NCBI RefSeq assembly: GCF_009730915.1
Contig: NC_052484.1
Location: forward strand, 3,934,054-3,998,053
Length of the DNA stretch: 64,000 nt
Direction of reading: 5' to 3'
Origin: Dioscorea cayenensis subsp. rotundata
Lineage: Eukaryota > Streptophyta > Magnoliopsida > Dioscoreales > Dioscoreaceae
Shown: piece after piece, positions 31,817 through 43,626 of the stretch
Layout of the letters: each line of letters starts with the position of its first letter
How positions within the stretch are numbered: position 1 is the first letter of the stretch
The notes under the pieces: generated by a model
The model's database searches: none
The model's input: the letters and a program-made list of their open reading frames with translations, nothing else
Told to the model about the DNA's origin: nothing
Position numbers and translations under genes: made by a program

Positions 31817-32332
31817 CTAATGTAAGTATGAGAGATATGGTCACCATCTAAGTGGTATGGTGAGATTACCTTCATTAGTTTTTATTACTAATTATTTAAT
31901 ACTTGTCATATAAATTAATTTATACATCTACTTAGGCTAAAATAATTAGTTAACTTAAAAAAATATTTATTTAATGTAAAAATATTTAATATTTATTTTT
32001 TTAAAAATTAGCATTAAGTTTAATTAACAAATAATATTTTTTAACACAAAATTACATTACAAAATATTTAAATCAGAATATGAGATTATTATACATCCAC
32101 TTAAGCATTTAACATTTAATATTAACCATATTATTTTTGTATATGACAACACATAACTATATACATTTATATATTTCATTAAAACATATTTATTTAATAA
32201 AATCTTAAATATTATTAATAAAATTATTATATAATATATTTTAAAAAATAAAATTCAAAATAAATATTTAAAATAATAAAAATATATGAATAATAATATT
32301 TGTTTTATGGGATATAGTAAACCAAGGATCGG

Positions 32333-32354
32333 GTAACCCCGATGCCGGGGTTAC
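32333..32354. other. Perfect 9-bp hairpin in AT-rich DNA
   Basis: GTAACCCCG at 32333-32341 pairs with CGGGGTTAC at 32346-32354 around the loop ATGC. It is the only GC-rich patch within more than 1 kb. Confidence 0.7.
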
Positions 32355-32754
32355 AACAATAACCCACTAGATTATTGTTTTTTTTCATGTGTGTAAAAAA
32401 TATTTTTAAAAAAATATTAAATATTTTTATCTTTAATATACAGTTTATTAAATTAAATTAATTAAAATATTTTAGGCTAAATTAATTTTTAAGCAGAGTA
32501 TTAAATAATTACAAAAAATATTTGATTTAAAATCTTTTAAAAATTTGAAGTTGGTTAACATTTGAATTTTTAAAAAAAAATAAAAAAGTAGATTTTTTGT
32601 CTAAAATTTAAAAATTTTAGATATAAAAAACTTAAATATTATTAATAAAATAAAATAAAAGCCATTTTTAAGCCATTAAGGATGCCCTAAGAACATTAAA
32701 AATTCATAAAAAAATTATTGCTTAAAATTACATCATCTAAAATCCATCAAAGTA

Positions 32755-33060
32755 AAAAAGAAAAATACAACATACCAAACAATAAAATAAAATACAACAC
32801 AATGTTTATCTCAACAACAAAATAAAATACAACATGATATTCATCCAAACAACAAATCAAGACACAACATGGTATAATACTCATGAACAACAAAATAAAA
32901 TACAACATGATATAATACTTGTCTAAACAACAACCTAAAATACAACAATACATTCGTCCAAACAACAAAATAAAATGCAATATTAATTGTTCAAATGACT
33001 AAATACATATCACATGATATTATCCTAACAACAAACAAAGCACAACCCGATATTTGTCCA
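32755..33060. repeat. Imperfect tandem repeat of about 40 bp
   Basis: The phrase CAACAAAATAAAATACAACA followed by TGATAT-(A/T)-ATC recurs about seven times with drift, just 3' of the Myb/SANT-like gene. Confidence 0.7.
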
Positions 33061-33679
33061 ATTTAAATCAAGTCATCAATCAAACTCATGCTCGGTGATC
33101 ATCCCTCAAATGATCAAGAAAGTCATCCATCTAAATACACTGAAGATAATGGATTTTATTTATAAACTCATTTGCTAAAGAGAGATTTTTGAGCAAATAG
33201 TCGTATGCTCGTCCAAGGTGATATTCACTATTGTGAGCACCCAAAGTCATGATTTCATCAAGCAATTCTTTACTAATAAATTTGCTCTTGTCCGCCTCTA
33301 ACGCATTTGCAATTCTTCCTAGTTCAAACTTTACATCTCGCATGATTTCTTCATCCGTGTTAGCATGCTTCACTCGTTTTTTTACCTTTTTTTGGTCGTG
33401 GAAGTGGCGGTCGTTGGTAGGGCGGAGGGACAAGGGAGGCAGGGGGGCGACCGCCCCCCTGTCGCTGGCGAGATCAGTGGATGTGACCCAAGATGCACTC
33501 TGCCCCCCTTCCCCGCTCAGACCTTCCCCCTTTCCCCCAATGACTGGTGGTCCCTCCTCTAAGGCTCTAACCATGGGTCCATGAGGCTTCTCTCCCCTTC
33601 CCGCAGCCCGGTCATCCGCTCCCCGACCTGTGACAGGGCCCTCAACCGCCGATGCCGGACGGAAGCGTGAAGGCCGAGG

Positions 33680-34959
33680 GAGAGCTTTGGGATTAAGAAA
33701 AATGAAAAGCAACCAACTAATCAAGTTAAAAAGGGCCAATAAAATTTTGAAACATGTTTTTTGTTGGAGAAATATCCATTGTGTGCTATTAAATATATAA
33801 TAAATTAATATATTAATACATATATAACAACCTATCATATTAACATTTTTACATAGTTTACTTCTCAACCATTTTCAAAGAGCTGAGATCCTCATTTTCT
33901 CTTGATAAACAACACTTGTAATTTGCAATCTCCATCTATTTTCTCTCTTCTAGTCCAGCAATCAAATAAGGTGAAGGCTTTTTTTTAATCTTTTAATTTA
34001 TTTACTTATTTTTTGTCATTGTGATATATTTTATTTTTTAAAATTTGTTAAAATATTTATGAATTGATATTGATTAATGTGGTATGTGGATAAATGGATT
34101 TATATATTATTTACTATGATTTAGAGATGTGGAATTTAAATTGATATCATTAATTTATTTGAGTAGTATTAAAATGAAAATTTATGATTTACTAATAAAC
34201 AAAAAAATTATCTTTAAACAAAATTTTAAATATAAGATATCACTTTAAAATAAAACTTCATTTATAATTACTAAGATCTTAAATATAAAAATTAAAACAA
34301 ATTAAACTTTTAAAAATTATCTAAATAAATTCAGAAAAATTATTTAAAACATAGTCATTAATTTAAATAACATATGTTGTTATGTCTATTCAATATAGTC
34401 ATCGAATTTATATGAGCTTAAAACAAAATCATCAATTCATCACAATAAATTTGAACTTATAAGATATGCCCACTTATCATAATTCTTCTAAATATTTTTA
34501 TTTTAAAATATTATTTATATTTATTTAACTATAATTTATATTTATAACCATAATAATGATAAAATATAATTATTTTTTCCTTATTGAATTATAACTTATC
34601 CCACTCATCATAATTCTATTTAATAAGATTTTTTAATTTAAAATATTATTTACATTTATATAACTAGTATGAGTTATAACTATACATGTAAATAAAAATA
34701 TTTATTTTAAGATAATTGTAAATTATAATTATGCCTTTATTTTATTTATTAAATTATAATTTATTGTTCTCAAAAAAATTTAAATTTATACTATAGTCTT
34801 ATTTTAAATAAACTCAAAATGGAGTCACTATTCAAACCTAGTTCAATATGATTAGGATAAAATATCCAATTTAGTGTTACACATATTTGATTGGGAAATT
34901 TATGAATTTATGATTTACTTCAAAATATTTATATATTTAATTTGATCAATTTCATAGAT
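33680..34959. other. AT-rich 5' region of the hAT element
   Basis: Non-coding DNA between the GC-rich hAT end and the transposase start. No gene, promoter motif or further insertion seen. Confidence 0.45.
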
Positions 34960-37900
34960 ATGGAGAGGTTTTTTAAATCTATACCAAAAGTTACTGAAGC
35001 AAGAACGAGTTCAGCGTCTGATATAACTACTATTGCACAAAAGAAAAGTCGTGTTGAGTTTGATCCAAGTGATATCATTGCCCACCCAGGGCTTCGAAAA
35101 ATGATAAATGCTTGTGTATTAGTAATACGAAGTATTCTTTTCTTACGATAAGCATTACTATTCTCAGATTTTATCGCTCATACATGTGTGTTTGTGTTAC
35201 TTTTGTACATGTAGGGTTGTGGAAGCAAATATGGAAGAAAGAAGCCAAAGTAGGTCGTGAATGCATGTTGTTGATGAAATGTTGGAGTGAACAAACGTGA
35301 CGACACAAGTTGTGCTCAAAGACATGTGAGTGTGTGCCAACCTCCGTTGTGCTCGAGTGAACAGGAAAATTGGAGGGGCATAAAGACAGTCACGCTCATG
35401 TGTTCTGACTTGTGCAAAGCTAACAAGATTGTCGTCAAATATGATTTTGTTGAAGAAGCAACGCGATCTACCGCATGGATGTGTGCCTGTTCATGTGGCC
35501 TCGATAAAGAGTGTGGATTCGGAAGAATTTTGGCGGAGTACTACAGCAGTTTACTGTAGCAAATTATTGTAGCAGTTACTGTTCACAGGCCACAGAAAAC
35601 CAATTTCCTTCAGATTCACACGGGCGTGTGGATGCCCGATTCCAGCCTATTTAAAGCCGCGATTTCAGCCGAATAAGGGATCCTTCTTTCCATCCTTTGG
35701 CCTGTCTTTTCTCACCTTTGGAGGCGCACGCAGTTAGGGTTTGGAGAGGCTTTGTCTAGGCTTTTGGAGAGGTTTACGGCCTTCGACACCGTGTTTCCTT
35801 TGGAAGAGAGTTATTAGGGGAGCTTTCGTCGGCATCGATCCGGCGAGGTGTGCCCTAGGCTTGACGAGGGGACCTTTGGAAAAGACGCGGCTACTCCACA
35901 AGACCATCGACACGAACACCAAGGGGGTTTTATTCATGGATTGTATATTTTTTACTTTTGATTTCATTATTGATTATATTTTGCTCCATGGAGAGCTAAA
36001 CCCCTAATGGGTAATTGGGCTTGTAAACCCTAGGATGATATTGTTTCTTTGATCTCTTATTATGCTTTCATTAATTGATGTTTTAATTGAGTTCCAATCT
36101 TGAATGCTTGTTGAGTTGATTTTCCCTTAGAGTGACACTAGGGTTGAGAATCTGTTTTGGTAATCCTTGTGGATGAGTGACACACCATGAGGGTTAGACA
36201 ATGCTAGATTGGAGAGAGTTGAGAGGGTGAGTCGAGAGGTAGCGAAACGTCTATTTTCCCTTACGGTGTGATTTATCCTACCTCCACATTCCAAAAGTTC
36301 TTTGCGGTCACAATAGAGTGAAGCGCTAAGAGACAAACTCCGCTGGGGCTTAGTTGCGCAAGCAACACAGTGAAGCGTTGAAGTAATCCTTAGTATCTGG
36401 GGCTTAACTGTGACTAGGGGTCTTTCGCCTAGACCAAAGGGTTAGATCTATTTTAGGGAATATGGTTTATCACTTGGAATCCCTAGAGTCTAAAGCAACC
36501 TAGCACAGTGTGAGGTGTCGAAACTGAAAGATTTCTCTACCAGGGCATAGTGTAGGGTTAGTCACGGTTGACCTTAAATTTTGGGACCATGTGTTTAAGG
36601 ATTTCCATGAGTCATTAGACATTAGTTTAGAAACATAATGATTAGTCTTGCACTTGAAACAATAGTCCTAGGGTGAGCAATGTCCGGGTGCCCCATTTAT
36701 CGTCGATTGCCTCTCCTATCTTTTATTTCCGCCTCCTTCTTCTTTTCTTATTTCTATTTGCATTGATTCTTATTTACATCACTATTAATTCATTTCCGTT
36801 TGAGTTAAATAGAAATATTTGTGTTTCTATTCACTATTCCCTGTGGATTCGACTACCCACTCACCGGGGTATTATTACTTCGACAAACCCGTGCACTTAT
36901 GGTACACACGCAACGTCAATAAGCAATTGAGGAATATGACACAAGAATAAGAGATCAAGTAAGGAGAGAGTATTTGTTAATGAGTCCATGTCAACCAATT
37001 GCCCAAAATTTTCGTAGAAATAACAAGGAAAAGATTTGAGAAGCTTTAAAGAAGTGTGGTTTCAGAAATTTGATTGGTTGGAATATAGTGTGGAGAAAGT
37101 TGCAGCTTACGTTTTCTATTGTTATCTTTTTAAGCAGCCAAAGGGTGATAAACTTAGGATTGACGCCTTCACAAAAACAGGGTTTAGCAATTGGAAGAAG
37201 ACAATGGAAGTTTTCACTGATCATGTTGGTGGAGTTAATAGCAACCACAATAATGCAAGGCGGCATTGTGAGGAATTCAAAAATCAGAGGCAAAGCATGT
37301 CACATATATTCTATTTTCATAGCAAAGATATGGAGATTGCATATAGAGCTCGTGTCATTGTTGTTTTACGAGTTGTTAGATTTTTACTGTTGCAAAGTCT
37401 TGGCTTTCGTAGACATGATGAATATTCTAGTTCCACAAATAAGGGCAACTTTCTAAAGATGCTAAATTGGTATAGGACGGAAGTTGAAAGTGTTGGTTGT
37501 GTAATTAATAAAAATGCTCCTATAAATAATCAAATGACTTCTCCACAAATACAAAAAGAGTTAGTAAGGGCTTGTGTAGAAGAGACCACACGGGCCATTA
37601 TTGATGAGATTAGAGATAGTCATTTTTCTATACTTCTTGATGAGTCTCATCACAAATCAGCAAAAGAGTAAATGGTGGTGATTTTGAGATTTGTGAATAA
37701 GGAAGGACAAGTAATTGAAAATTTTCTTACCATTGAACATGTTGCTGATACTTCAGCCCCTTCATTAAAGATAGCTTTGGATGGATTGTTTGTCCGTTGT
37801 GGTTTATCATTTCTAGATTGAGAGGGCAAAGATATGATGGAATCTCAAATGTGAAAGGGAAATTTAATGAGTTGAAGATGTTAATTTGAAATGAAAATTC

Positions 37901-39161
37901 ATTTGCCTTTTATGTCCATTACTTTGCCCACTAATTGCAGTTGGTTGTCATTTTTGTTGCTATGGGCATATTAGCTATTAGTGATTTTTTCAGCTATGCC
38001 ACTATGATTGTGAACATTGTGGTTGCTTCTTGCAAAATGAGAGATGTGTTGCTTCAAAAGCACCATGATAAGATCGTCGAGAAATTGGAGAGAAGTGAGA
38101 TCTTCTCAGGAAGGGGCCAACATCAAGAGACTAATCTTGCAAGACCCGGTGATACTCAGTGGGGCTCACATTATACAACTTTAATCCGCTTATTTACTAT
38201 GTGGGAATTAGTATTAGAGGTATTAGAGAATACATGTAATGATGGGAATGTTGCAGAACAAAGAGGCCTAGCATCGGGTTTGATACAAAGGATGGAGAGT
38301 TTTGAATTTGTATTTATCTTGCATCTGATGATCAAAGTATTGGGATTAACTAATAACTTATCAAATGCCTTGCAGCAGAAAAATCAAAACATTGTTAATA
38401 TAATGGGGTTGATAGTAACTATAAAAGAACTTATGCAAGACTTGAGAGAAAATGGATGGGGTGCATTTTTAGAAGAAGTCAGTAGTTTTTGTGTTGCAAT
38501 GTTAGTTTCAGTGCCCAATATGGAAGATAATATACCAGTTCGAGGTCGTTTGAGACGTGGAGAGCAATTGGTTACTTATTATCATCATTATCATGCGGAG
38601 ATCTTTATTGTTGAGATTGATTTACTTACTGCTGAGATGAATAACCGGTTTAGTAAAACTTCTACAGAGTTATTAAGATGCATTGCTTGTCTTGATCGAA
38701 GAAACTCTTTTTTAAAATTTGATCATGGTATGCTTCTTCGACTTGCTTAGATTTACTCTGATGATTTCTCCACATCCGATCATCTTATCTTGAAAGAGCA
38801 ACTTCACATATATATTCTTGATGTGAGAAGAAAATATGATTTTTCAAGTTGTCATGATCTTGCAAGTCTTGCTATGAAAATGGTTCAAACTAATAAGCAT
38901 TTGGTTTTTCCATTGGTTTATCACCTTATTGAATTGGAGTTGATCTTACCTGTGGCAACATCAACAATTGAAAGAGCGTTCTCAGCAATGAATATCATCA
39001 AAACAGATTTGCGAAACAAAATTTGTGATGAATGGTTAAACAATATGATGTTATGTTATATTGAGCGAGAGATGTTTGCTAAAATTGATGAAGAAATAAT
39101 GTTGCAATGTTTTCAAAATATGCAAAATCAAAGGATTCAGTTCCTTCCCCGCAGTCATTAG
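34960..39161 (+). pseudogene. Decayed hAT transposase (ZMYM1-like, TTF finger)
   Basis: The start MERFFKS at 34960 leads to DPSDIIAHPGLRKMI. The solo LTR then interrupts, and the sequence resumes at 36920 with RDQVRREYLLMSPCQP, DWLEYSVEKVAAYVFYCYLF (37.07 kb), GFSNWKKTM and HVGGVNSNHN: the TTF-type zinc-finger region of plant zinc-finger-MYM-type-1-like transposases. The DUF4371-type core follows (ILLDES near 37.64 kb, ARPGDTQWGSHY near 38.14 kb). Last is the hAT dimerisation domain, LPVATSTIERAFSAMNIIK to MLCYIER (38.95-39.07 kb), with stop at 39161. In-frame stops at about 37.67 and 38.75 kb, and frameshifts near 37.04 and 37.8-37.9 kb, disable it. Confidence 0.85.
35109..36918. mobile_element. 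Probable solo LTR inside the hAT transposase
   Basis: The hAT coding sequence breaks off after LRKMI (ATAAA at 35104-35108) and resumes after 36918 (ATAAG at 36919-36923), a 4-of-5 match suiting a 5-bp retrotransposon target duplication. The insert starts TG and ends CA, is 1,810 bp long and has no gene. A TATA-like TATTTAAAG lies at about 35648. The right end (ATTCGACTACCCACTCACC, then GTGCACTTATGGTACAC) looks like the ends of Ty3/gypsy LTRs. No second LTR or internal region is present. The left boundary is less certain than the right. Confidence 0.65.
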
Positions 39162-40279
39162 TGGTATTTTTATTTTGTATTTTAAATTATTATTTTTAGT
39201 GTATTATTTTGAATTTTTAATTTATAAAAAAATTGTTATTAAAATTTTTCTTTTGTTAATTTGTAGCTTGCCCCCCTCTCTGTGATTTCTGGCTCCGCCC
39301 TTGGTCGTTGGTGTGTCATTAGTAGGAGTTTCACTTGGCGCAAAGTCATCAAAATCATAAAATCCTTGTGTTTGATTGTCAATATCAATTACTGGTGATG
39401 TTGGTTGTTGATCCATGTGTACACCTAGGCTCCTAGAGCTTTGAGCACCCGTTCTTTTAAAAGACCCCGTTGCTTGATCATTTCCATATACAATGGTCAT
39501 TTCATCATAATCTTGTATTTGTTTATTGATATAAGTCTCCTCTCCAGGGTGTGCCTATATAATAAACATTACATTTTACAATTAGGGTTAATGTGCAATA
39601 TGTAATATGAACTATTAATCGTTAACCACAACTTATGACTACTTGTATGTATATTTGGTATTCCTTTTTCCCCATGACTATTTTTTTCTCCACATCATCC
39701 CATAACACACCACTTAAGCTCTTAATTTTCTTAATAATTAACTATATTTTTCTTACATGCCGAAGACGATAGTTGACATGTGTGTTACTCATAGCTAGGT
39801 TAAACCTTGCACTAACAGCTCTTGCAACTGCGTTGAGAGCAACATTCTTAAATCCCTTATCAGATTTAAGCCCAAGATTTTCTTACTCAACAAGAGATGT
39901 TAACATGAAAGATGGCATCATTGCAGTCCATCGGATATTAGTTGATGCTTTCTTCCCAGCCAAGTTATGGCTTTCTGGTGTCATATATTGATATTCCATT
40001 TATAATGAGTAATTAGCATAAAAACAATTATTTATGAATAAAAATATTTATTAAAATCAATGAAGACAACACACTCATAAACAGCAACATACTCGTCTTT
40101 GAAGGCAAGGGGGAAAAACAATTTGTAAATGAACATATATAGAAAAAGTTCACTCAAACAATTTGTATCATACAAGCAAATATCAAAATGTACAATCGTA
40201 AGAGTAAAAAAAAAAAATACCCAATGAAGCTACACATGTTTTTTTTTAAACAAGAGCATTGCAATATAAAAAGCTAGTT

Positions 40280-41490
40280 TCATCTATTACTCCACATGTC
40301 ATTCATGATTGCTTCTCGTATTCCTAATGATTCTCTTGTTTCTTCACAAACTTGGGATTGTGTTCTTTTCTCGCGCACATTCGGATTAGGTTCCCACTCT
40401 TCAACGTTTGGTAGGTACATGTCACTACCTCTTTGTAGAATATAATTATGTAGAATGCAACATGTGATCACAATATATATCTATTTGTGTTTTAAAAAGG
40501 TAAAAATGACCTATAAGTCAATATCTTGAAACGGTTTTTCAACACTCGAAAGGCTTATTCCACCGATGTACGCAATGAAGAATGTTTATACTTAAACAAT
40601 TCTTTGCTATTCTAGGGAGAATGTGCACTAAATTTTTTAAGATAATATCAGACACCATGAAAAGGTGATATAAAACCTGGTCTTGTAGAATACCCAGTAT
40701 CAACAAGGTAATATTTCCCTATAACAAAAAAGTTACAAGTTATACATAATTGTATTAGGTTAAATATTTTAATTTTTATAGAATGGTATGACACCTTCAG
40801 GCATTATAAGTCTATAATCGGTTTCCAAGGCATTCCGGAGGACAAGTGCATTATGAGTTGAGCCCTCCCAACCGACTAGCACATATGTAAATCGTAATTC
40901 AAAATTAACTACAGCTAATACATTTTGAGTTGGATAAGTTTTTCTCCCCTGAAAACATAACACAATATCATTCGGAACAGAGGCAAGAATATGTGTACCA
41001 TCAAGTGCTCCAATGCAATACTATTTGTTAATGAAAAATTAGTAGGCTTAGTAATTCTTCTTCCCAATTTAATCATAAATAATCATAATTTTTTTCCCTT
41101 AAAGTATGGCATGAATCTTGAATCTTGTGCTATGATCAGACTAGTAGCTGTGTTAGGCGGTATAATTAACTCACCATGAAGTTATCTAATAGCATACACA
41201 TGGTGGAAATATTGGCTAACAATTTCTCCAGCTTGTAAAAAATTCATTCCAATAACTCTATTTCTCACATTATGTCCAACAATGTAAAAGAACATGACCA
41301 TTTTCTTTTCAACACTTACATGTAAAGTGTTGAATAATAATTCTTTCATCTTTAGTATATCACATAGTCCAAAAAATGATACTCGTCTCATTCTTAGCAT
41401 CGATATACTTGCTACATCAGAGCTACATATAATTCTTGAAATATAATTTGTGCATTGTTCACCCCTATTGTAGTAAGGCTCCCATGGCAA
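40280..41490 (-). pseudogene. Decayed PIF/Harbinger DDE transposase
   Basis: The minus strand shows the family in order. The N-terminal helices (RMRRVSFFGLCDIL, VGHNVRNRV, FLQAGEIVSQYFHHV) lie at 41.4-41.2 kb. Next come the LDGTHI block near 41.0 kb (first Asp) and VLVGWEGSTHNALVLRNAL at about 40.85 kb. YYLVDTGY lies near 40.73 kb, and the RVLKNRF region near 40.53 kb holds the third acidic residue. The end is CILHNYI near 40.45 kb. Stops and frameshifts separate the blocks. The second catalytic position reads HN where active PIF transposases have HD, so Asp is replaced by Asn. Confidence 0.82.
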
Positions 41491-41579
41491 ATTAAGTCTT
41501 CTTCCTCTATATTACATTAAAGCTAAAATACTAACAAATATAGCGGAGGCACCTATAGCATATTCATCTTCAAAATTTG

Positions 41580-42640
41580 TACCCATCTATAAATAATGTT
41601 GTGGTAGTCAATATGTAAATAAATAAATAAAAATATATAAAAATATTGGAGAAATAAAGAAATAAAGACTAGATCTTTTTAAATAATATTTCACTATCAC
41701 ATGTCAGTTAATCTTATAATTTAATTAAAATTAATTAATGAAGAAAAGGAATAAACAATATAAAAAGCAAAGTTTGCAACATTGGCCAATCCTTAAAGGT
41801 TCTTTTCTAGAGCAGGTCCCTTAAGCAGAAAGTAGCATGCATTTAACTCAACATATTCTATATATAAAACTGAGAGAATTCTGAATCATTATCCAATATA
41901 TATGATCATTTTTTCTTTATAAGAACAAATATATGCCAATATTGGATGCTTGCTTTGTCACACACAATCGCATCAAACAATTAATACGATAAATCAATAA
42001 TGTTTCTCCATGTTACTATACATTCATAATATCCTGGGTTTATAATTATTATACGTTCCCTCAATCACATGCATGCAACCTCAAACTCACCCGTCAGAGT
42101 CATGGCAACATGATCCCATGAAATAAAGCTTTATATATATCATGCTGACTATAGCTTTATATATATATGTGTGTGTGTGTGTGTGTTGTGGTCATTATTA
42201 AAAAAAAATAGAAGAGTATGTAAATGTTTGTGGTCATTATTAAAAAATTGAAGCAGAGATAGGTTCAAGAAAAGATAATGTAAATGTTGTGCTAAGTATT
42301 AAAAAAAACATAAGAGATAGGTTCAAGAAAAGATGATGTAAATGTTTGTGGTCATTATTAAAAAAATTGAAGAAGAGTTTCAGTTTGTAATCCAAATGAA
42401 GGGATAAGATAAACAACAGAAGCACTAATATGGACATCACAGAAACAAGAACATGTGTATTAATATGGACATCCATATAAGTGTATGGTCTTAATCACAT
42501 AACAGCTTCAACATAACTGTATCTTGATATATAATGGCTATATAGGTAATGAGGTGATCCATGTGTGCTTTCCATTCTTGCAAAAGGAAAACTGGCCAAT
42601 TTGCTTGTGTTTTCTCAATGGTCAACTATGTTTTCTCAAT

Positions 42641-42676
<36 letters not shown>

Positions 42677-42980
42677 TAATCAATAGTTAATAAATCAACA
42701 ATTATAACATACAACCAATAGATCTCAATTAAAAAACTACACAAAACTTAAATCCCAAATCACAAACAACCATGTCCCAAAATACAATATGCAATCGGAC
42801 CGAACTAAACAATCAAAACCACCATAACCAATATAATCCTATCCAAAAACTTAAAATATATCAAATCCCTAAACCCTATACAATATATCTTAATCAAAAT
42901 ATGCAAAAAAGATCCTATAAATTCTAGGAAACAAGATCTAGATAGAAATAACAAAACCTAAGTATCCTAGATTATACCAC
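41580..42980. other. Non-coding right arm of the Harbinger element
   Basis: AT-rich DNA with (TG)n at about 42170-42186 and (CA)n at about 42645-42672, which are mutually complementary microsatellites 460 bp apart. A tandem repeat lies between them (listed separately). No gene. Confidence 0.6.
42187..42380. repeat. Tandem repeat of about 60 bp, three units
   Basis: Units share GTGGTCATTATTAAAAAA, then ATAGGTTCAAGAAAAGAT and ATGTAAATGTT with minor changes. Confidence 0.75.
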
Positions 42981-42983
42981 GAT

Positions 42984-43370
42984 GAGTGCTGTAAGAGAGT
43001 CGGAGGCTTTGCGAGGCTGTCACCACTATAAGAGATCCAGAGGCTTCGAAAGCTATCACCACTGAAAGATAACTGGAGGCTTTACGACGCTGTAGTAAGA
43101 GAGAGCCGGAGGTTTTGCGAGTTGTCATCGTTGTAAGAGAGTGAGGCTGTCACCACTGCAAGAAAGCGAGGTTGTCACCGCTACAAGAGAGCCGGAAGTT
43201 TTGCGAGCTGTCACCATTGTAAGAGAGAGAGACTTTCACCACTGCAAGAGGGCCGGGAGGCTTTGCGAGCTGTCACTGCTACAAGAAAGCAGGAGGCTTT
43301 ACGAGGCCGTCACCATTACAAGAGAGCCAGAGGCTTTGCGAGGCCGTCACCGGTAAGTCGGTGGAGGACG
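42984..43370. repeat. Subterminal minisatellite of about 38 bp
   Basis: Units of the type AAGAGAGCCGGAGGCTTTG followed by CGAG(G/C)(C/T)TGTCACCACT are repeated about ten times with substitutions and truncated units. It sits about 260 bp inside the right inverted repeat of the Harbinger element and is GC-rich against an AT-rich background. It happens to stay open in one frame (43141-43356), which I do not take as a gene. Confidence 0.8.
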
Positions 43371-43626
43371 TCACCTGTAAGCTAGCTTTTGTTCTTTGCC
43401 TTTTTTCTGTATTTGGAGGTAAGTGTAAACAATATCTTTTACAGGATTTCAACTCACAACAACTTTTGATGTAAGTTGAAATCTTGCAAAAAAGGGTTTA
43501 TTAGTAAGCCAATTAACATGTAAAAAGTAGTTTTACATCAAACCAAACACCAAAAAGTAAGTTTTATATGTAAAACTACTTGCATCATCCCTACTTACCT
43601 CTACTTACTGCCAACCAAACAACCCC

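Larger units (their letters stand above)
31830..33060. other. Very AT-rich interior of the Harbinger element
   Basis: Almost only A and T, except for a GC-rich hairpin at 32333-32354 and a repeat field from about 32755. No gene. Confidence 0.6.
33418..39302 (+). mobile_element. hAT element nested in the Harbinger gene
   Basis: The terminal inverted repeats are TAGGGCGGAG (33418-33427) and the reverse complement of CTCCGCCCTT (39293-39302), with one mismatch in ten. Both ends are flanked by GGTCGTTGG (33409-33417 and 39303-39311), a 9-bp direct repeat. hAT elements make 8-bp duplications, so one base may match by chance. The left 260 bp are GC-rich, unlike the surrounding DNA. The interior holds a decayed TTF-finger/hAT transposase and a solo LTR. 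Confidence 0.85.
33131..39999 (-). pseudogene. Harbinger Myb/SANT-like protein, split by hAT
   Basis: The accessory DNA-binding protein of PIF/Harbinger elements. Exon 1 runs from ATG 39999 (minus) to about 39761 and shows NIRWTAMMPSFML...GFKNVALNAVARAV, the Myb/SANT-like fold start, with one in-frame TAA after SLVE. An intron with GT-AG ends lies at about 39760-39556. The next part, AHPGEETYINK, then IVYGNDQATGSF and DFAPSETPTND, runs to 39311. There a hAT element interrupts it, and the gene resumes at 33417 with the C-terminus (VKFELGRIANALEADKSK...) and a stop at 33131. Joining across one copy of the 9-bp repeat leaves a one-base frame difference, probably in an A-run. Non-functional. Confidence 0.78.
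31360..43626 (-). mobile_element. PIF/Harbinger element with nested insertions
   Basis: The left end GGAGTTGTTTGGTTGACAG and the reverse complement of the right end GGGGTTGTTTGGTTGGCAG are terminal inverted repeats with two mismatches in 19, and weaker similarity continues inwards. TAA flanks both ends (31357-31359 and 43627-43629), the 3-bp target duplication typical of PIF/Harbinger. The minus strand carries both genes expected of the superfamily: a DDE transposase (40.28-41.49 kb) and a Myb/SANT-like gene (40.0-33.1 kb, split by a hAT insertion). Total 12,267 bp, of which 5,885 bp is the nested hAT. Confidence 0.88.

Noticed and set aside
33249..33584. Plus-strand open frame in the GC-rich hAT end
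   Set aside because: It overlaps the hAT terminal region and runs antisense to the Harbinger protein remnant. No protein family is recognisable.
35741..36007. Open frames inside the probable solo LTR
   Set aside because: Chance frames in non-coding LTR sequence. No gag or pol similarity.
39773..39991. Plus-strand open frame of 72 codons
   Set aside because: It is the antisense of the first exon of the Harbinger Myb/SANT-like gene.
43141..43356. Arg/Glu-rich repeat protein
   Set aside because: It is a translation of the 38-bp minisatellite. Units of mixed length and truncation argue against coding selection.
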